Positions 18,101 to 26,124 of a stretch of DNA of 64,000 bases are shown piece by piece. Each line of letters starts with the position of its first letter. Position 1 is the stretch's first letter. The notes under the pieces were generated by a model. It saw nothing but the letters and a program-made list of their open reading frames with translations. It had not been told where the DNA came from and did not search any database. The DNA comes from an uncultured Clostridia bacterium (GTDB taxonomy: Bacteria; Bacillota; Clostridia; TANB77; CAG-508), in assembly GCA_934120395.1 (NCBI GenBank), contig CAKOTZ010000002.1, positions 98,215 to 162,214 of the forward strand, read 5' to 3'. Made by a program: the position numbers and the translations under genes.

Positions 18101-18740
18101 TTGAACCCCAAATTGTTTTTGCAAAATCTTGTTCTTCATCTAAATTAAATTTTTCTACATTTTCTTCTAACCATTCTTCTGGAAAAGGATTACTTTGTAT
18201 GTAATTGTAAATCTTTAATATAATTTCTTTTAAGGCTTCATCTCCACGATAACCAGCATATGCATCTACTAATTTCAAAAATTCTTGATTTTGCTCTTCA
18301 TACAATTCTTCTAATAAACTGTCTAACACGTCTTGTTTTAACAGCTCAATTTCAGCAGTATCACCTATACGAAAATTAGGCGCTAAATCAATTTCAAAAA
18401 AATTATTTTTTATTACTTCTAAACAAAAAGCATGAATGGTCGAAATATTTGCTCTGTTAAGCAAAATAATTTGTTTTTGCAAGTGACTATTTTGTGGTTG
18501 ATTTTCTAAATTTTTATAAATTGCCTCTAATATTCTTTCTCTCATTTCAGCAGCTGCTGCATTTGTAAAGGTTACTACCAAAATTTTATCTACATCTATT
18601 TTGTCCTTTAAAATTTTTTCAATAATTCTTTCAACTAAAACTGCTGTTTTTCCGCTTCCTGCAGCTGCCGAAACTAAAATATTTTCTCCATTTTCATAAA
18701 TTGCCTGTGTTTGTTCTTTGGTCCACTTTACTTCACCCAT
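15135..18740 (-). CDS. addA: ATP-dependent helicase/nuclease subunit A (AddA)
   Basis: 1201 aa. UvrD-type helicase motifs: Walker A VSAAAGSGKTAVLVERI (about 22-38), TFTNAAAAEMRERI, IDEYQDSNLVQE (about 393), MVGDVKQSIYKFRQARPELF, RIMSIHKSKGLEFPIVFL and YVALTRSREKL. The C-terminal RecB-type nuclease shows GIMDLYFE and LVDYKTDYV. AddA works with AddB to process double-strand ends for RecA. AddB is usually encoded just upstream; here the upstream neighbour is an unrelated gene on the other strand, so addB is elsewhere or missing. Confidence 0.97.
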   Translation of the reverse strand: MGEVKWTKEQTQAIYENGENILVSAAAGSGKTAVLVERIIEKILKDKIDVDKILVVTFTNAAAAEMRERILEAIYKNLENQPQNSHLQKQIILLNRANISTIHAFCLEVIKNNFFEIDLAPNFRIGDTAEIELLKQDVLDSLLEELYEEQNQEFLKLVDAYAGYRGDEALKEIILKIYNYIQSNPFPEEWLEENVEKFNLDEEQDFAKTIWGSILLEDFKKTIDEIIATLKYIQKKLDREEELRKFSLTIAMDIVNYQGLLECCNWDELYRKSFTIEFAKWPVDKKVSSELKEEAKQIRDKSKKTFSSKRDKILIYSSKDANRDIKEMYYVLKPLKKLIFEFSNRFMQAKKEKNIIDFNDIEHYALKILVKKEKTQCIATNVAKKYQEKFEEIAIDEYQDSNLVQEYILRTISRGNNLFMVGDVKQSIYKFRQARPELFLEKYETYKRIDDEKEGNVKIQLFQNFRSRSNILDITNLVFGNIMTKKLGDIDYTEQEYLRQENDYEPPIEKNANFAGKTEIHIIDLADREDEEDDEQQEERIENTELEARWTANKIKEIVTSNYLVFDKKKKTYRKASYKDIVILLRATSLSAPVYEKAISDLGIPVFSDTSSEYLSAVEIQTILSVLKVLDNPLQDIPLVSVLRSSIGKFTDEELIQIRLMDKQAYFYEALQLAQTSESEVLSEKVNKFLKFLEKWREEQEYLSLEELIWNIYMDTGYYQYVSLMPDGNIRIANLKMLLERARQYESASFKGLFNFLQFIDKLKNHSGDLGAAKLIGENEDVVRIMSIHKSKGLEFPIVFLCGTGKKFNLKDLNDNILLHHDIGLGPKYINMEKGIEYNTLAKEAIRLKSRIESISEEMRVLYVALTRSREKLFITGIDKNYEKSKEKKEADIDIYGKITESILQQYTSYLDWFELISIARKDEINELADTYVHSKSEVIKNKPKEKEEQNIQVLLENKKDETDNELVKKLKWTYKNKLSTAIPSKTSVSEIKQRKMRKIVSEVKNENKNNYEVMPMFLRESDKLSNSQKGSILHLCMQKIDLQKSYSKEELKEEIEKLVAKKILTANEASSVSIQKIEKFLHSKLAEKIKMAKNIEKEVPFYIQLNAKEAFGKETDDKVLVQGIMDLYFETEENDLILVDYKTDYVQQGNEKELIEKYQTQLRLYKKALEDAKSKKVTEVYIYSTYLDKAIKIDDMYLQD

Positions 18741-18795
18741 TTATGCTTCTCCTCCTTTTCTTTTGTTAGTATATATTTTTTTTAGAAAATTGTAA

Positions 18796-18823
18796 ATATT
18801 ATTTGCTTTTTTACAAATAATAT
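18796..18823. promoter_or_regulatory. Inverted repeat in the addA / hypothetical divergent region
   Basis: Perfect 10-bp arms ATATTATTTG (18796-18805) and CAAATAATAT (18814-18823) with an 8-nt loop, ending 12 bp before the GGAGG of the gene at 18843. It could be an operator. AT-richness makes chance occurrence possible. Confidence 0.35.
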
Positions 18824-18842
18824 GCTTTAAAAGGAGGTTTTT

Positions 18843-19277
18843 ATGGACAATAGAACAAATTTAGAAATACTTGACCAAGTTCACAAAGGTCTTGTTATGG
18901 GAATGGAATCTATTTCTGTTATTTCATCTAAAGTTGGTGACAGAAATTTTAGAGATGATTTGAATTTTCAATATGATGAATACGGAAAGGTTTTAGACAA
19001 AATCGATAAAAAATTTGAAGAAAGTGGTATTAAACCAACTGATACTTCTCCTGGTGAAAAAATGATGGGTTGGACATCAATTCAAATGAATACTATGACT
19101 GATAAGAGCAATAACAAAATATCTGAATTACTCATTAGAGGAAATACTATGGGTATTATTCAAGGACGTGAATTGTTAAATCAAAATCCAAATGCACCTC
19201 AAGAAGTTAAAGATATTTTAAATGAATTCGTAAAATTACAACAAAACAATATTGAAAAATTAAAAACCTATTTATAA
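18843..19277 (+). CDS. Hypothetical helical protein, possibly ferritin-like/four-helix bundle
   Basis: 144 aa, ATG after AAAAGGAGG. Predicted almost all helix in four segments (residues about 4-30, 34-62, 70-100, 115-143), with no signal peptide. The heptad-like pattern and length resemble ferritin-like DUF2383-type clostridial proteins, but metal-binding Glu/His pairs are not clear. It is monocistronic, with its own terminator shared with the converging gene. Confidence 0.7.
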   Translation: MDNRTNLEILDQVHKGLVMGMESISVISSKVGDRNFRDDLNFQYDEYGKVLDKIDKKFEESGIKPTDTSPGEKMMGWTSIQMNTMTDKSNNKISELLIRGNTMGIIQGRELLNQNPNAPQEVKDILNEFVKLQQNNIEKLKTYL

Positions 19278-19279
19278 CC

Positions 19280-19323
19280 AAAAAGTAAAGTCTCTTTATA
19301 TAAATTAAGAGACTTTACTTTTT
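19280..19323. terminator. Bidirectional terminator between converging genes
   Basis: Perfect 17-bp stem: 19280-19296 pairs with 19307-19323, with A-run and T-run ends on both strands. It overlaps the stop codon of the minus-strand gene at 19315. Confidence 0.92.
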
Positions 19324-20364
19324 ATTTTCTGTTTCTTTCTGATCATATTCATCAAAAATTTTCCCTACAACCTTTTCCAATATGTCCTCTAAACTAATAA
19401 TTCCTAAAACATGATTATCATTATCTCGAACTATTGCAAGCATTTGGTTTTCTTTTTGTAATTTTTTAAATGCATCGAAAATTTTTTCTTCTGGTGAGAC
19501 AAATTTTATCTTTCTTAGCAAATGCTCTATATTGTTTTCTACCTTTTTATTTTTCGCATATTCTAAAGCAATATCCTTTATATTTAAAACCCCAATTACA
19601 TTGTCTATTTCGTCCTTATACACTGGAATTCGTGTATATTTATATGTGCTAATTGTATTTAGAGTTTCGTCAAACTCCTTATTGGCATCTATTAGATCTA
19701 CTTTTTTTATTGGCATCATTACCTTTTTTACAGTTATATCATTTATTTTTAGTGCATTGAATAATATTTTCTTTTCTATACTGGCAATTACACCTTCTTC
19801 TCTTCCTTCTGTAATTATCATTTTTATTTGTTTTTCAGTTAGTTTTTCTTGACTTCCCTCTGATAATTTAAAAATTTTTGAAAAAAATCTATTAGATACA
19901 TATATAAGTCTTTCAAATGGATGATTTAATTTTGCCATTATCCATATAATATCAATTAACATAAATGCCACTTTTCTTGGATTATTTCTTGCATATTTTT
20001 TAGGTAGTACCCCTCCAAATACCAATAAAATATATGCTAATATGATAGTCATAATTAGTGAAGCAATAAATAATGCTAAATTGTATGATACTGGCAATTC
20101 AGCTATCAAATATGCTAAACTATTTACTATAGTCATTGATGCATAGGCGCTGGCAATTAACTCTGACATATTTGTTCCTACTTCTATTACTCCAAAGAAT
20201 CTATTTGAATTTTCCATTAGCTCTTTTATTTTTCTTGCCTTTTCATTCTTTTTACTAAGCTGATTTATTTCCGCTTTATTTAAATAGGTAAACGCTGTAT
20301 CTGCTGCCGAAAAAATAGCTTTCACAGCGGTTATAAGTATTATAATTATAATCTGGTGAGTCAT
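19315..20364 (-). CDS. CNNM/CorC-family membrane protein (DUF21 plus CBS pair)
   Basis: 349 aa. Residues about 1-180 form the DUF21/CNNM membrane domain with three to four hydrophobic segments (IIIIILITAVKAIFSAADTAF, LALFIASLIMTIILAYILL). Residues about 205-335 hold two CBS motifs (VKKVMMPIKKVDLI and FVSPEEKIFDAFKKL). The usual C-terminal CorC_HlyC domain is absent or very short. Family members are linked to Mg2+/Co2+ transport. Confidence 0.9.
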   Translation of the reverse strand: MTHQIIIIILITAVKAIFSAADTAFTYLNKAEINQLSKKNEKARKIKELMENSNRFFGVIEVGTNMSELIASAYASMTIVNSLAYLIAELPVSYNLALFIASLIMTIILAYILLVFGGVLPKKYARNNPRKVAFMLIDIIWIMAKLNHPFERLIYVSNRFFSKIFKLSEGSQEKLTEKQIKMIITEGREEGVIASIEKKILFNALKINDITVKKVMMPIKKVDLIDANKEFDETLNTISTYKYTRIPVYKDEIDNVIGVLNIKDIALEYAKNKKVENNIEHLLRKIKFVSPEEKIFDAFKKLQKENQMLAIVRDNDNHVLGIISLEDILEKVVGKIFDEYDQKETENKK

Positions 20365-20380
20365 TTCTTATTTCCCTCTT

Positions 20381-21298
20381 TTATCTTAAAAATCCATTAA
20401 TAATTTCTTCTTCTGCCTCTTTTTCACTAAGTCCCAAAGTCATTAATTTTATTAATTGTTCTCCTGCAATCTTGCCAATTGCAGCTTCATGAATTAAATT
20501 TGCTTCTACGTTATTTGCTGTTATTTCTGGTGTTGCTTTTACACTTCCGTTATCCTTTAATATTGCATCACACTCGACATGAGCAAAACACTTTGCATTA
20601 CCATACACTTTTGATATAAATTCTTGTTTTGAATTTTCTGTAGCTACAGACCTTGATGTAACATGTACACTAGCATTTTCGTCATTTAAACTAACATCAA
20701 AAATTGTTTTAGCAAATTGGTTTTGATGTGTTAATATTTTTTCTGTTATTACCAAATTAGTATTTTTACCTAACGTTCCTTTTGTTTCTCTTAATGTTGA
20801 GTCAACCCCTCTTATTTGAGTTGTTTGCATTTCCATGCTGGCACCTTCTTTTAGTGTCACCTCTGTTACTGGATTTAGAATTCTTTTACCTTTTCCACTT
20901 CCATCTCCATAATGTTTTTCAATATATGTTACCTTTGCACCCTCTTCTAAGAAAAATCGGTGTATTCCGTCATGTTGTGAATCTTTATCTTCATCGTTAT
21001 GAATACCACAACCAGCAACAATAATAACATTGGCATTTTTCCCAATATAAAAGTCATTATATACTAAATCTTTTAAGCCACTTTGTGTTAAAATTACAGG
21101 AATATGAACAAATTCCATTTTTGTGTTTTCTTTTACAAAGATATCAATTCCTGGTGTATCTTTTTTTGTTACTATATTAATATTTTCGGTTACTTTTCTT
21201 TCTATTCCTTTTCCATTTTCCCTAATATTGTATGCCCCCTGTATTTCTCCATCTATATCTGCAATTTGTTTTAACAAGTCTTTTTCTACTTTATCCAT
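20381..21298 (-). CDS. smsB: SufB/SufD-like Fe-S scaffold of the minimal SMS system
   Basis: 305 aa from the ATG at 21298, which follows GGAGG by eight bases; an upstream GTG at 21307 overlaps the ribosome binding site and is less likely. The protein is the short SufBD beta-helix core (EFVHIPVILTQSG, FYIGKNANVIIVAGCGIHND, HEAAIGKIAGEQLIKLMTLG) without the long N-terminal domain of classical SufB (about 460 aa). The start overlaps the stop of the ATPase gene by 8 bp, implying translational coupling. Together the pair matches the two-gene SufBC-like minimal system of anaerobes. No sufS or sufU is adjacent. Confidence 0.88.
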   Translation of the reverse strand: MDKVEKDLLKQIADIDGEIQGAYNIRENGKGIERKVTENINIVTKKDTPGIDIFVKENTKMEFVHIPVILTQSGLKDLVYNDFYIGKNANVIIVAGCGIHNDEDKDSQHDGIHRFFLEEGAKVTYIEKHYGDGSGKGKRILNPVTEVTLKEGASMEMQTTQIRGVDSTLRETKGTLGKNTNLVITEKILTHQNQFAKTIFDVSLNDENASVHVTSRSVATENSKQEFISKVYGNAKCFAHVECDAILKDNGSVKATPEITANNVEANLIHEAAIGKIAGEQLIKLMTLGLSEKEAEEEIINGFLR

Positions 21299-22010
21299 TA
21301 CATTCACCTCCAGAAAGTTTTTTACATTTGGTTTGAGCCAAAACCGATGATATCATTTCTTCTTTTGGTCCAATTTTTGATATTTTACCATTTGTTAATA
21401 ATATAATTTCATCTGCTATTTCTAGGATTCTTTCTTGGTGTGATATTATCAAGCTTGTACCTTTTACTTCCCTTCTCATGTTTTGGAAAACTGCAATTAA
21501 ATTTTGAAAACTCCATAAATCAATTCCAGCTTCTGGTTCATCAAAAATTGTAAATTTGGATTCACGAACTGCCACACTTGCAATTTCAATGCGCTTTAAC
21601 TCTCCACCTGATAATGATGCATTTATTTCTCTATCTACATATTCTCTTGCACATAACCCAACGCTTGCCAAAATTTGACACGCTTCTTTTCTACTTAAAT
21701 CCTTTCCTGCTGACAATTTTAATATATCATATACTGTTATTCCTTTAAATCTAACCGGTTGTTGAAATGCAAATCCTATTCCTAATTTTGCACGTTGGTC
21801 TATGCTTAAATTGCTAATATCTTGCCCATCAAAAATTATTTGTCCCTCCGTTTGTTTTTCTATTCCCATTATAATCTTTACTAAAGTAGATTTTCCTGAA
21901 CCATTTGGTCCAGTAATCACAATAAATTTGTTTTCTTCTAGTTTTAAATTTATATCATCTAAAATTACTTTATCATCTTTTATGAATTTAATATTTCTCA
22001 GTTCTAGCAT
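21291..22010 (-). CDS. smsC: SufC-like ABC ATPase of the Fe-S assembly system
   Basis: 239 aa. Walker A GPNGSGKSTLVK (about 34-45), Q-loop FAFQQPVRFKG, signature NASLSGGELKRIEIASV, Walker B FTIFDEPEAGIDLW and the H-loop SHQERI. The EPEAGID stretch is typical of SufC and not of importers. It is a soluble ATPase that energises the SufBD-type scaffold encoded immediately downstream. Confidence 0.93.
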   Translation of the reverse strand: MLELRNIKFIKDDKVILDDINLKLEENKFIVITGPNGSGKSTLVKIIMGIEKQTEGQIIFDGQDISNLSIDQRAKLGIGFAFQQPVRFKGITVYDILKLSAGKDLSRKEACQILASVGLCAREYVDREINASLSGGELKRIEIASVAVRESKFTIFDEPEAGIDLWSFQNLIAVFQNMRREVKGTSLIISHQERILEIADEIILLTNGKISKIGPKEEMISSVLAQTKCKKLSGGECNG

Positions 22011-22020
22011 CTTATCCTCC

Positions 22021-22596
22021 TTATTCCATTTCGTAAATAGCTTTTAATAACTCTTGTGACCTTTCTGTCAGTTTTTCTTTATTTTTTCTTTCTTCTTTTG
22101 TAATATACAACGGATTGCCAAATGTTATTTTTATTTTTGAAAATAATTTTGGATTTTCAGTTATATATACTGGTATTATTGGCACTTCTGTTTTTGATGC
22201 AATATAACTTGGACCATCTGTTATTTTATGCCTTCTATCTTCAATTTTTAGTATTCCACCTTCTGGGAATATTAATAATCTTGCTTTTTCGTTATCTTGT
22301 AAAATGTGTATTGCATGTAATAAACTTTTTGCATCTTTTTTTCCTCTTCGTATTGGAAATGCACCAAAAAATCTCAACGCACCACCAATAAATTTATTTT
22401 CAAACAGCTCCGATTTTGCCATCATACTCATTTTGTCAACTTTTGCATATATCCATACTGGATCAAAAATATTAGAATGATTTGGGCACAAAATACATTT
22501 GTTAAATTCGTTTACAATTTCTAGATTTTTATATTTAACTCTATATAGCAAATGACAAAATACTATATTTATTAGGAATTGCATTATTTTTCTCAT
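22021..22596 (-). CDS. plsC: 1-acyl-sn-glycerol-3-phosphate acyltransferase (PlsC family)
   Basis: 191 aa. Contains the catalytic NHSNIFDP (NHX4D, about residue 40), the glycerophosphate motif GAFPIRRGKKD and FPEGG (about 111). One N-terminal hydrophobic stretch. It acylates lysophosphatidate in phospholipid synthesis. It ends the run with smsC/smsB, spacing 10 bp. Confidence 0.93.
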   Translation of the reverse strand: MRKIMQFLINIVFCHLLYRVKYKNLEIVNEFNKCILCPNHSNIFDPVWIYAKVDKMSMMAKSELFENKFIGGALRFFGAFPIRRGKKDAKSLLHAIHILQDNEKARLLIFPEGGILKIEDRRHKITDGPSYIASKTEVPIIPVYITENPKLFSKIKITFGNPLYITKEERKNKEKLTERSQELLKAIYEME

Positions 22597-22699
22597 GTGT
22601 TTTCCTCTTTTTCTTTTTATCTATTTTATTAATATATCACATTTTTCAATATTCTCCAACATTATTGTATAATATTTTTTCCATTTTATACCGACATTG

Positions 22700-22945
22700 T
22701 TATGTTAAAACTTTATTAGCACCACATCTAGATACCATTTCTGCTAATTTATAATACATTTTTTCTCTTTGCTCTGGAGTTGTTAAAAGCGTTGTATCTG
22801 CTCCGCATCCAACTGGCATATAGTTAAAGAACCAACCATATTTACAACCTTTCTCTATCATTTTGTCAAAATATTCTTCACTCATTATATACTCTGCATT
22901 TGCCAAAGTAGCAATTGCTCCCACTTTTACTCCTCCTAGTTTTGA
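22700..22945 (-). pseudogene. Remnant of a radical-SAM family protein
   Basis: About 80 codons resemble an internal part of a radical-SAM protein: GAIATLANAEYIMSEEYFD, KYGWFFNYMPVG, and LLTTPEQREKMYYKLAEM. Both the N-terminal CxxxCxxC cluster region and the C-terminal part are missing. The residues before VKVGAIATL match nothing and the frame stops at 22700. I read this as a decayed fragment; no CGG codon is involved. Confidence 0.6.
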
Positions 22946-23000
22946 ATTTATATTTGTACGAAAAATGTTGTATTTTGTACTTTTGAGGATTATATACCAA

Positions 23001-23048
23001 AAAAATGAATTAATTATGAACAATTTTGTTCATAATTAATTCATTTTT
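23001..23048 (-). terminator. Terminator downstream of the AbiE operon region
   Basis: Perfect 21-bp stem (23001-23021 and 23028-23048) with a 6-nt loop AATTTT and a T-run on the minus-strand 3' side. It follows the toxin gene by about 200 bp. On the plus strand it is symmetric, so it could work both ways. Confidence 0.75.
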
Positions 23049-23247
23049 CATATTCTAATTGATTATCAATATAACTTGTCTTTTGCTTCCATTCCAACTA
23101 TAACAACTGTATCTGTTGCATCTTTCATCTTTGCGTTAAATTCTTCCATTTTTTCTTTTCTTTCTTCTTGATTCATATATATATCCTGCTTTGTCTGTTC
23201 TTCTATCTGATTCAAATAACATATTCTCTTTCTATGATAAGTTATTT

Positions 23248-24090
23248 TTATTTTAATAACCTCATTATTTCTTCTAATACTTCCGTCATATTCTCATAAC
23301 TAATATCTTCTGCATAAGTAAATTTAGATTGATAATTCTTCCAATGTTCTTTCAGAGCATCACTTTCTTTTATAGCTTGCATTATTTCATCTATATTATT
23401 TAATTTTTCAGCAGAGCCTCTATATTCAAATTTCTTTATAATAGCTTGTCCCAGCAATTTCTTCTCAAAATTTTGTTGTTGTGTAGTCCAAAGTATATAG
23501 ATATCATAAAAATCTCTTGCTCTTGTTGTATCAACATTTCTCGATATAATTGTTTCAAATTTATCTGCTATAACTGTTTCCATATTATATGCAAGTATTT
23601 CTATTGAACGATTTTCAAACATCAAACCAAATTTATAATTTACTTCTTTAGGTACAATTACATCCCCTGTTGTTATATCTAATTTCATTGGTACAACTAA
23701 TTTGTCAAATTTGGCATTCAATGAAACTCTATATCCTCCATATTCATCTTCTTGTCTTATTTCTTTTATATTTGTAAATTCAAAAGTTATTCCATCATCT
23801 AAATCTATATTGAATATTTCATTTAATATATCTTCTAAGTTATCCTTTTCTAAATCAAAACCTTTTATTGTTGCATCCATATCTAGCGTATTTCTCATAT
23901 CTATTCCAACTATAGCAGTTATTAACATACCACCCTTTAATACAAATTTATATTTATAATCTGACACTGAAATTCTTTCCAATAGTCTTTCTAGCATATA
24001 ATTTTGTAAGATAATATTTTCATTTACATCAACTTTAGTAGACATATTTTTTATCCATGCTTTTAATTGTGCTCTATTTTTAGCTATCAT
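23248..24090 (-). CDS. AbiEii-type nucleotidyltransferase toxin
   Basis: 280 aa. The N-terminal nucleotidyltransferase core shows KYKFVLKGGMLI (about 45-56) and RNTLDMDATIKG (about 66-77), the GG...R.T.D.D pattern of AbiEii/AbiGii. Later motifs are LDITTGDVI and ADKFETIISR...TRARDFYDIYIL. Family members inhibit growth by adding nucleotides to tRNA or other targets and act in type IV toxin-antitoxin or phage abortive infection. Its ATG overlaps the antitoxin stop (ATGA), so the pair is translationally coupled. Confidence 0.9.
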   Translation of the reverse strand: MIAKNRAQLKAWIKNMSTKVDVNENIILQNYMLERLLERISVSDYKYKFVLKGGMLITAIVGIDMRNTLDMDATIKGFDLEKDNLEDILNEIFNIDLDDGITFEFTNIKEIRQEDEYGGYRVSLNAKFDKLVVPMKLDITTGDVIVPKEVNYKFGLMFENRSIEILAYNMETVIADKFETIISRNVDTTRARDFYDIYILWTTQQQNFEKKLLGQAIIKKFEYRGSAEKLNNIDEIMQAIKESDALKEHWKNYQSKFTYAEDISYENMTEVLEEIMRLLK

Positions 24091-24680
24091 AGTAACACCT
24101 CCAAATATTTCCTTACTTCATCTTCAATATTAAATAGTTTTGCATATTTGTGTAATCTAATGGTGTTTTTATCTTTTCTTTCCGCATATCTTTTCATTGC
24201 ATCTGTAAATAATGCAATTTCTATTTTTTTCTTTTTTCTAATAATATCGCAAATTGTTCTTTCTAAATCGTATACTTTGATTTTATTTCCATAAGGTGTT
24301 TTCATTTCTACAATTCCTATTTCATATAATTCTTCTTTTAAATAGAAAAATTGATAATCTTTATTTTTTAACAATTTTGTATTATAGTAGCTTGGTATTG
24401 TTAATTGATATCTTATAGGTGTTCTATCGCATAAATCATGAAAGTACAAAGCTGTTTCATGAGAGAATATTCCTTTTTTACAAATTGCTTGAGTAATAAA
24501 GTATTCATCTTCAAATGTATCTGCACCTATGTACGTTCCTCTTGCTACTCTTTCAATTAATCCTCTCTCTATCATTCGAGTTAAAACCTTATTGTTAATT
24601 CCTAATTGCTCTACTTGATATGTTTCAATTACTCCATTATTCTTTTTTAATAATTTTTCTACCTTTTGTATATCATCCAT
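24087..24680 (-). CDS. AbiEi-type antitoxin / transcriptional regulator
   Basis: 197 aa from ATG at 24680, which follows AAAGGAG. A longer reading from 24743 would start inside the promoter palindrome and is rejected. The N-terminus is a winged helix (VEQLGINNKVLTRMIERGLI, ARGTYIG) as in AbiEi. The C-terminal part has TPYGNKIKVYDLERTICDII, the conserved YDxxRTICD block of AbiEi antitoxins. It should neutralise the downstream toxin and repress its own promoter by binding inverted repeats. Confidence 0.9.
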   Translation of the reverse strand: MDDIQKVEKLLKKNNGVIETYQVEQLGINNKVLTRMIERGLIERVARGTYIGADTFEDEYFITQAICKKGIFSHETALYFHDLCDRTPIRYQLTIPSYYNTKLLKNKDYQFFYLKEELYEIGIVEMKTPYGNKIKVYDLERTICDIIRKKKKIEIALFTDAMKRYAERKDKNTIRLHKYAKLFNIEDEVRKYLEVLL

Positions 24681-24693
24681 CACTATTTCTCCT

Positions 24694-24743
24694 TTGCCGT
24701 TTTCGTTCGTAAATATTATATCATTTACGAACGAAAACGGCAA
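24694..24743 (-). promoter_or_regulatory. AbiE promoter embedded in a perfect 21-bp inverted repeat (operator)
   Basis: Arms 24694-24714 and 24723-24743 are perfectly complementary around an 8-nt centre. Read on the minus strand, TTGCCG (24742-24737) is a -35 box, then an exact 17-bp spacer, then TATAAT (24719-24714) as the -10 box at the palindrome centre. The ribosome binding site of the antitoxin follows at once. A bound AbiEi would cover both promoter boxes, so this is a strong autoregulatory operator. Confidence 0.85.
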
Positions 24744-24755
24744 GTGTTGCCTGTC

Positions 24756-26109
24756 TTATTCTAGTTGTAGCACCGCAACACACTCCACATGACCGTGTCC
24801 ATGGGAACATGTCAACTGGCTGAACTTGCTTTATTTCATATTTAATACTAAGTTTTTTTAAATCTCTGGCTAAAGTAGCAGGATTGCAACTTACATAAAC
24901 AATTCTTTTTGGATTTAATAACAACAAATTATCAATAGTTTTACTATCACACCCTTTACGAGGTGGATCAACAAAAACAACATCTGGTGCAATTTTTTCT
25001 TTTTTCATAATTACAGGTAAAATTTCTTCTACATCTCCTGCATAAAAATCTGCATTGTGAACATCATTTAATTTAGCATTCTCCTTTGCATCCTCTATTG
25101 CACTTTCTATGATTTCAATTCCATACAATTTTTTTGCCTTTCTCGATGCAAAAATTCCTATTGTTCCAATACCACAATAAAGATCTAAAATTGTTTCTTT
25201 ACCAGTTAATTCAGCATATTCTATGGCTATATTATATAACAACTCTGTTTGTACTGGATTAACTTGATAAAATGAAAGTGGTGATATTTTAAATTTGTAC
25301 TCTCCAATTTGGTCATATATATATCCATCACCATAAATTACCTCATTTTCTTTTCCTAGTATAACATTTGTATTTCTTTTATTTATGTTTTTAACTATTG
25401 TTTTAATTTCTTTGTGTTTGCTACATATTTTTTCTATAAATTCTCTCTCATTATTCAATTTGTCTGTATTTAATACTAAAGTAAGCATCATTTCGCCAGT
25501 AACTAACCCAGTTCTAATTATTATATGCCTTAAAGTTCCGCTTTGATTTGACTCATTATATGGTTTTACACCAGCCTGCATTAGGTATTCAAAAGCATCT
25601 TGCGCCACATCTTGTGCTTTTTTGTCTTGTATTAAACAATCTGTAGTTTCAATAATATCATGAGACCTTTTGGCATATACTCCCATAACCGGCTTATTGT
25701 CTTTATTCATTCCAACAGGATATTGCAATTTATTTCTATAATTATATGGATTACCCATACCAATTGCATTATTTACTGGTATGTTTTCATTTACTTCTTT
25801 CTTTATGCAATTTTTCACCATCTCAGTTTTTAATTGCAAAGTTTTCTCATAATTCATATATCTTAGGCTACAACCACCACATCTTCTATATGTACTGCAG
25901 TCCTCATCCACTCTATCTGTAGATTTTTTTATTATTTCAATACATTTGGCAAAAGCATAAGAAGTATGTACTTTAACTATAATTATTCTTACCCTTTCGC
26001 CTTTTAGTGTTTGTGGTACAAATACAGTAAAGGTATTTATTTTAGCTATACCGTCGCCATCAATGCCGTTATCAATTATATCAACAATATATTCTTCATT
26101 TTTTTTCAT
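24756..26109 (-). CDS. rlmD: 23S rRNA (uracil-C5)-methyltransferase RlmD/RumA, +1 frameshift near C-terminus
   Basis: 450 aa if a +1 shift is taken at the CGG codon 24795-24793. TRAM-like N-terminus, an Fe-S cluster with Cys in DCSTYRRCGGC (about 70-80) and DCLIQ, SAM-binding ILDLYCGIGTIGIF, and catalytic VYVSCNPATLARD. Without the shift the protein ends in an unrelated Cys/Arg-rich tail that runs through the AbiE promoter to 24721. With the shift it reads PWT-G-HVECVAVLQLE and stops at 24756, matching the family's conserved C-terminal FPxTxHVE block, whose Glu is the general base. The CGG is the only in-frame CGG of the gene. Confidence 0.93.
24793..24795 (-). other. CGG codon with required +1 frameshift in rlmD
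   Basis: ACA CGG TCA becomes ACA (C) GGT CAT GTG GAG, giving T-G-H-V-E, the conserved end of the RumA family. Confidence 0.85.
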
Positions 26110-26124
26110 AGTTAGTCTCCTCTT

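Noticed and set aside
22700..23023. Intact 107-aa gene
   Set aside because: Only the C-terminal 80 residues match a radical-SAM protein; the N-terminus is unrelated and the conserved cluster is absent.
23066..23176. 36-codon ORF on the minus strand after the AbiE toxin gene (starts MNQEERKEKMEEF)
   Set aside because: Weak ribosome binding site, overlapping alternative frames and no recognisable family.
24680..24743. Longer AbiEi start at 24743
   Set aside because: It would begin within the promoter -35 region; the ATG at 24680 has AAAGGAG.
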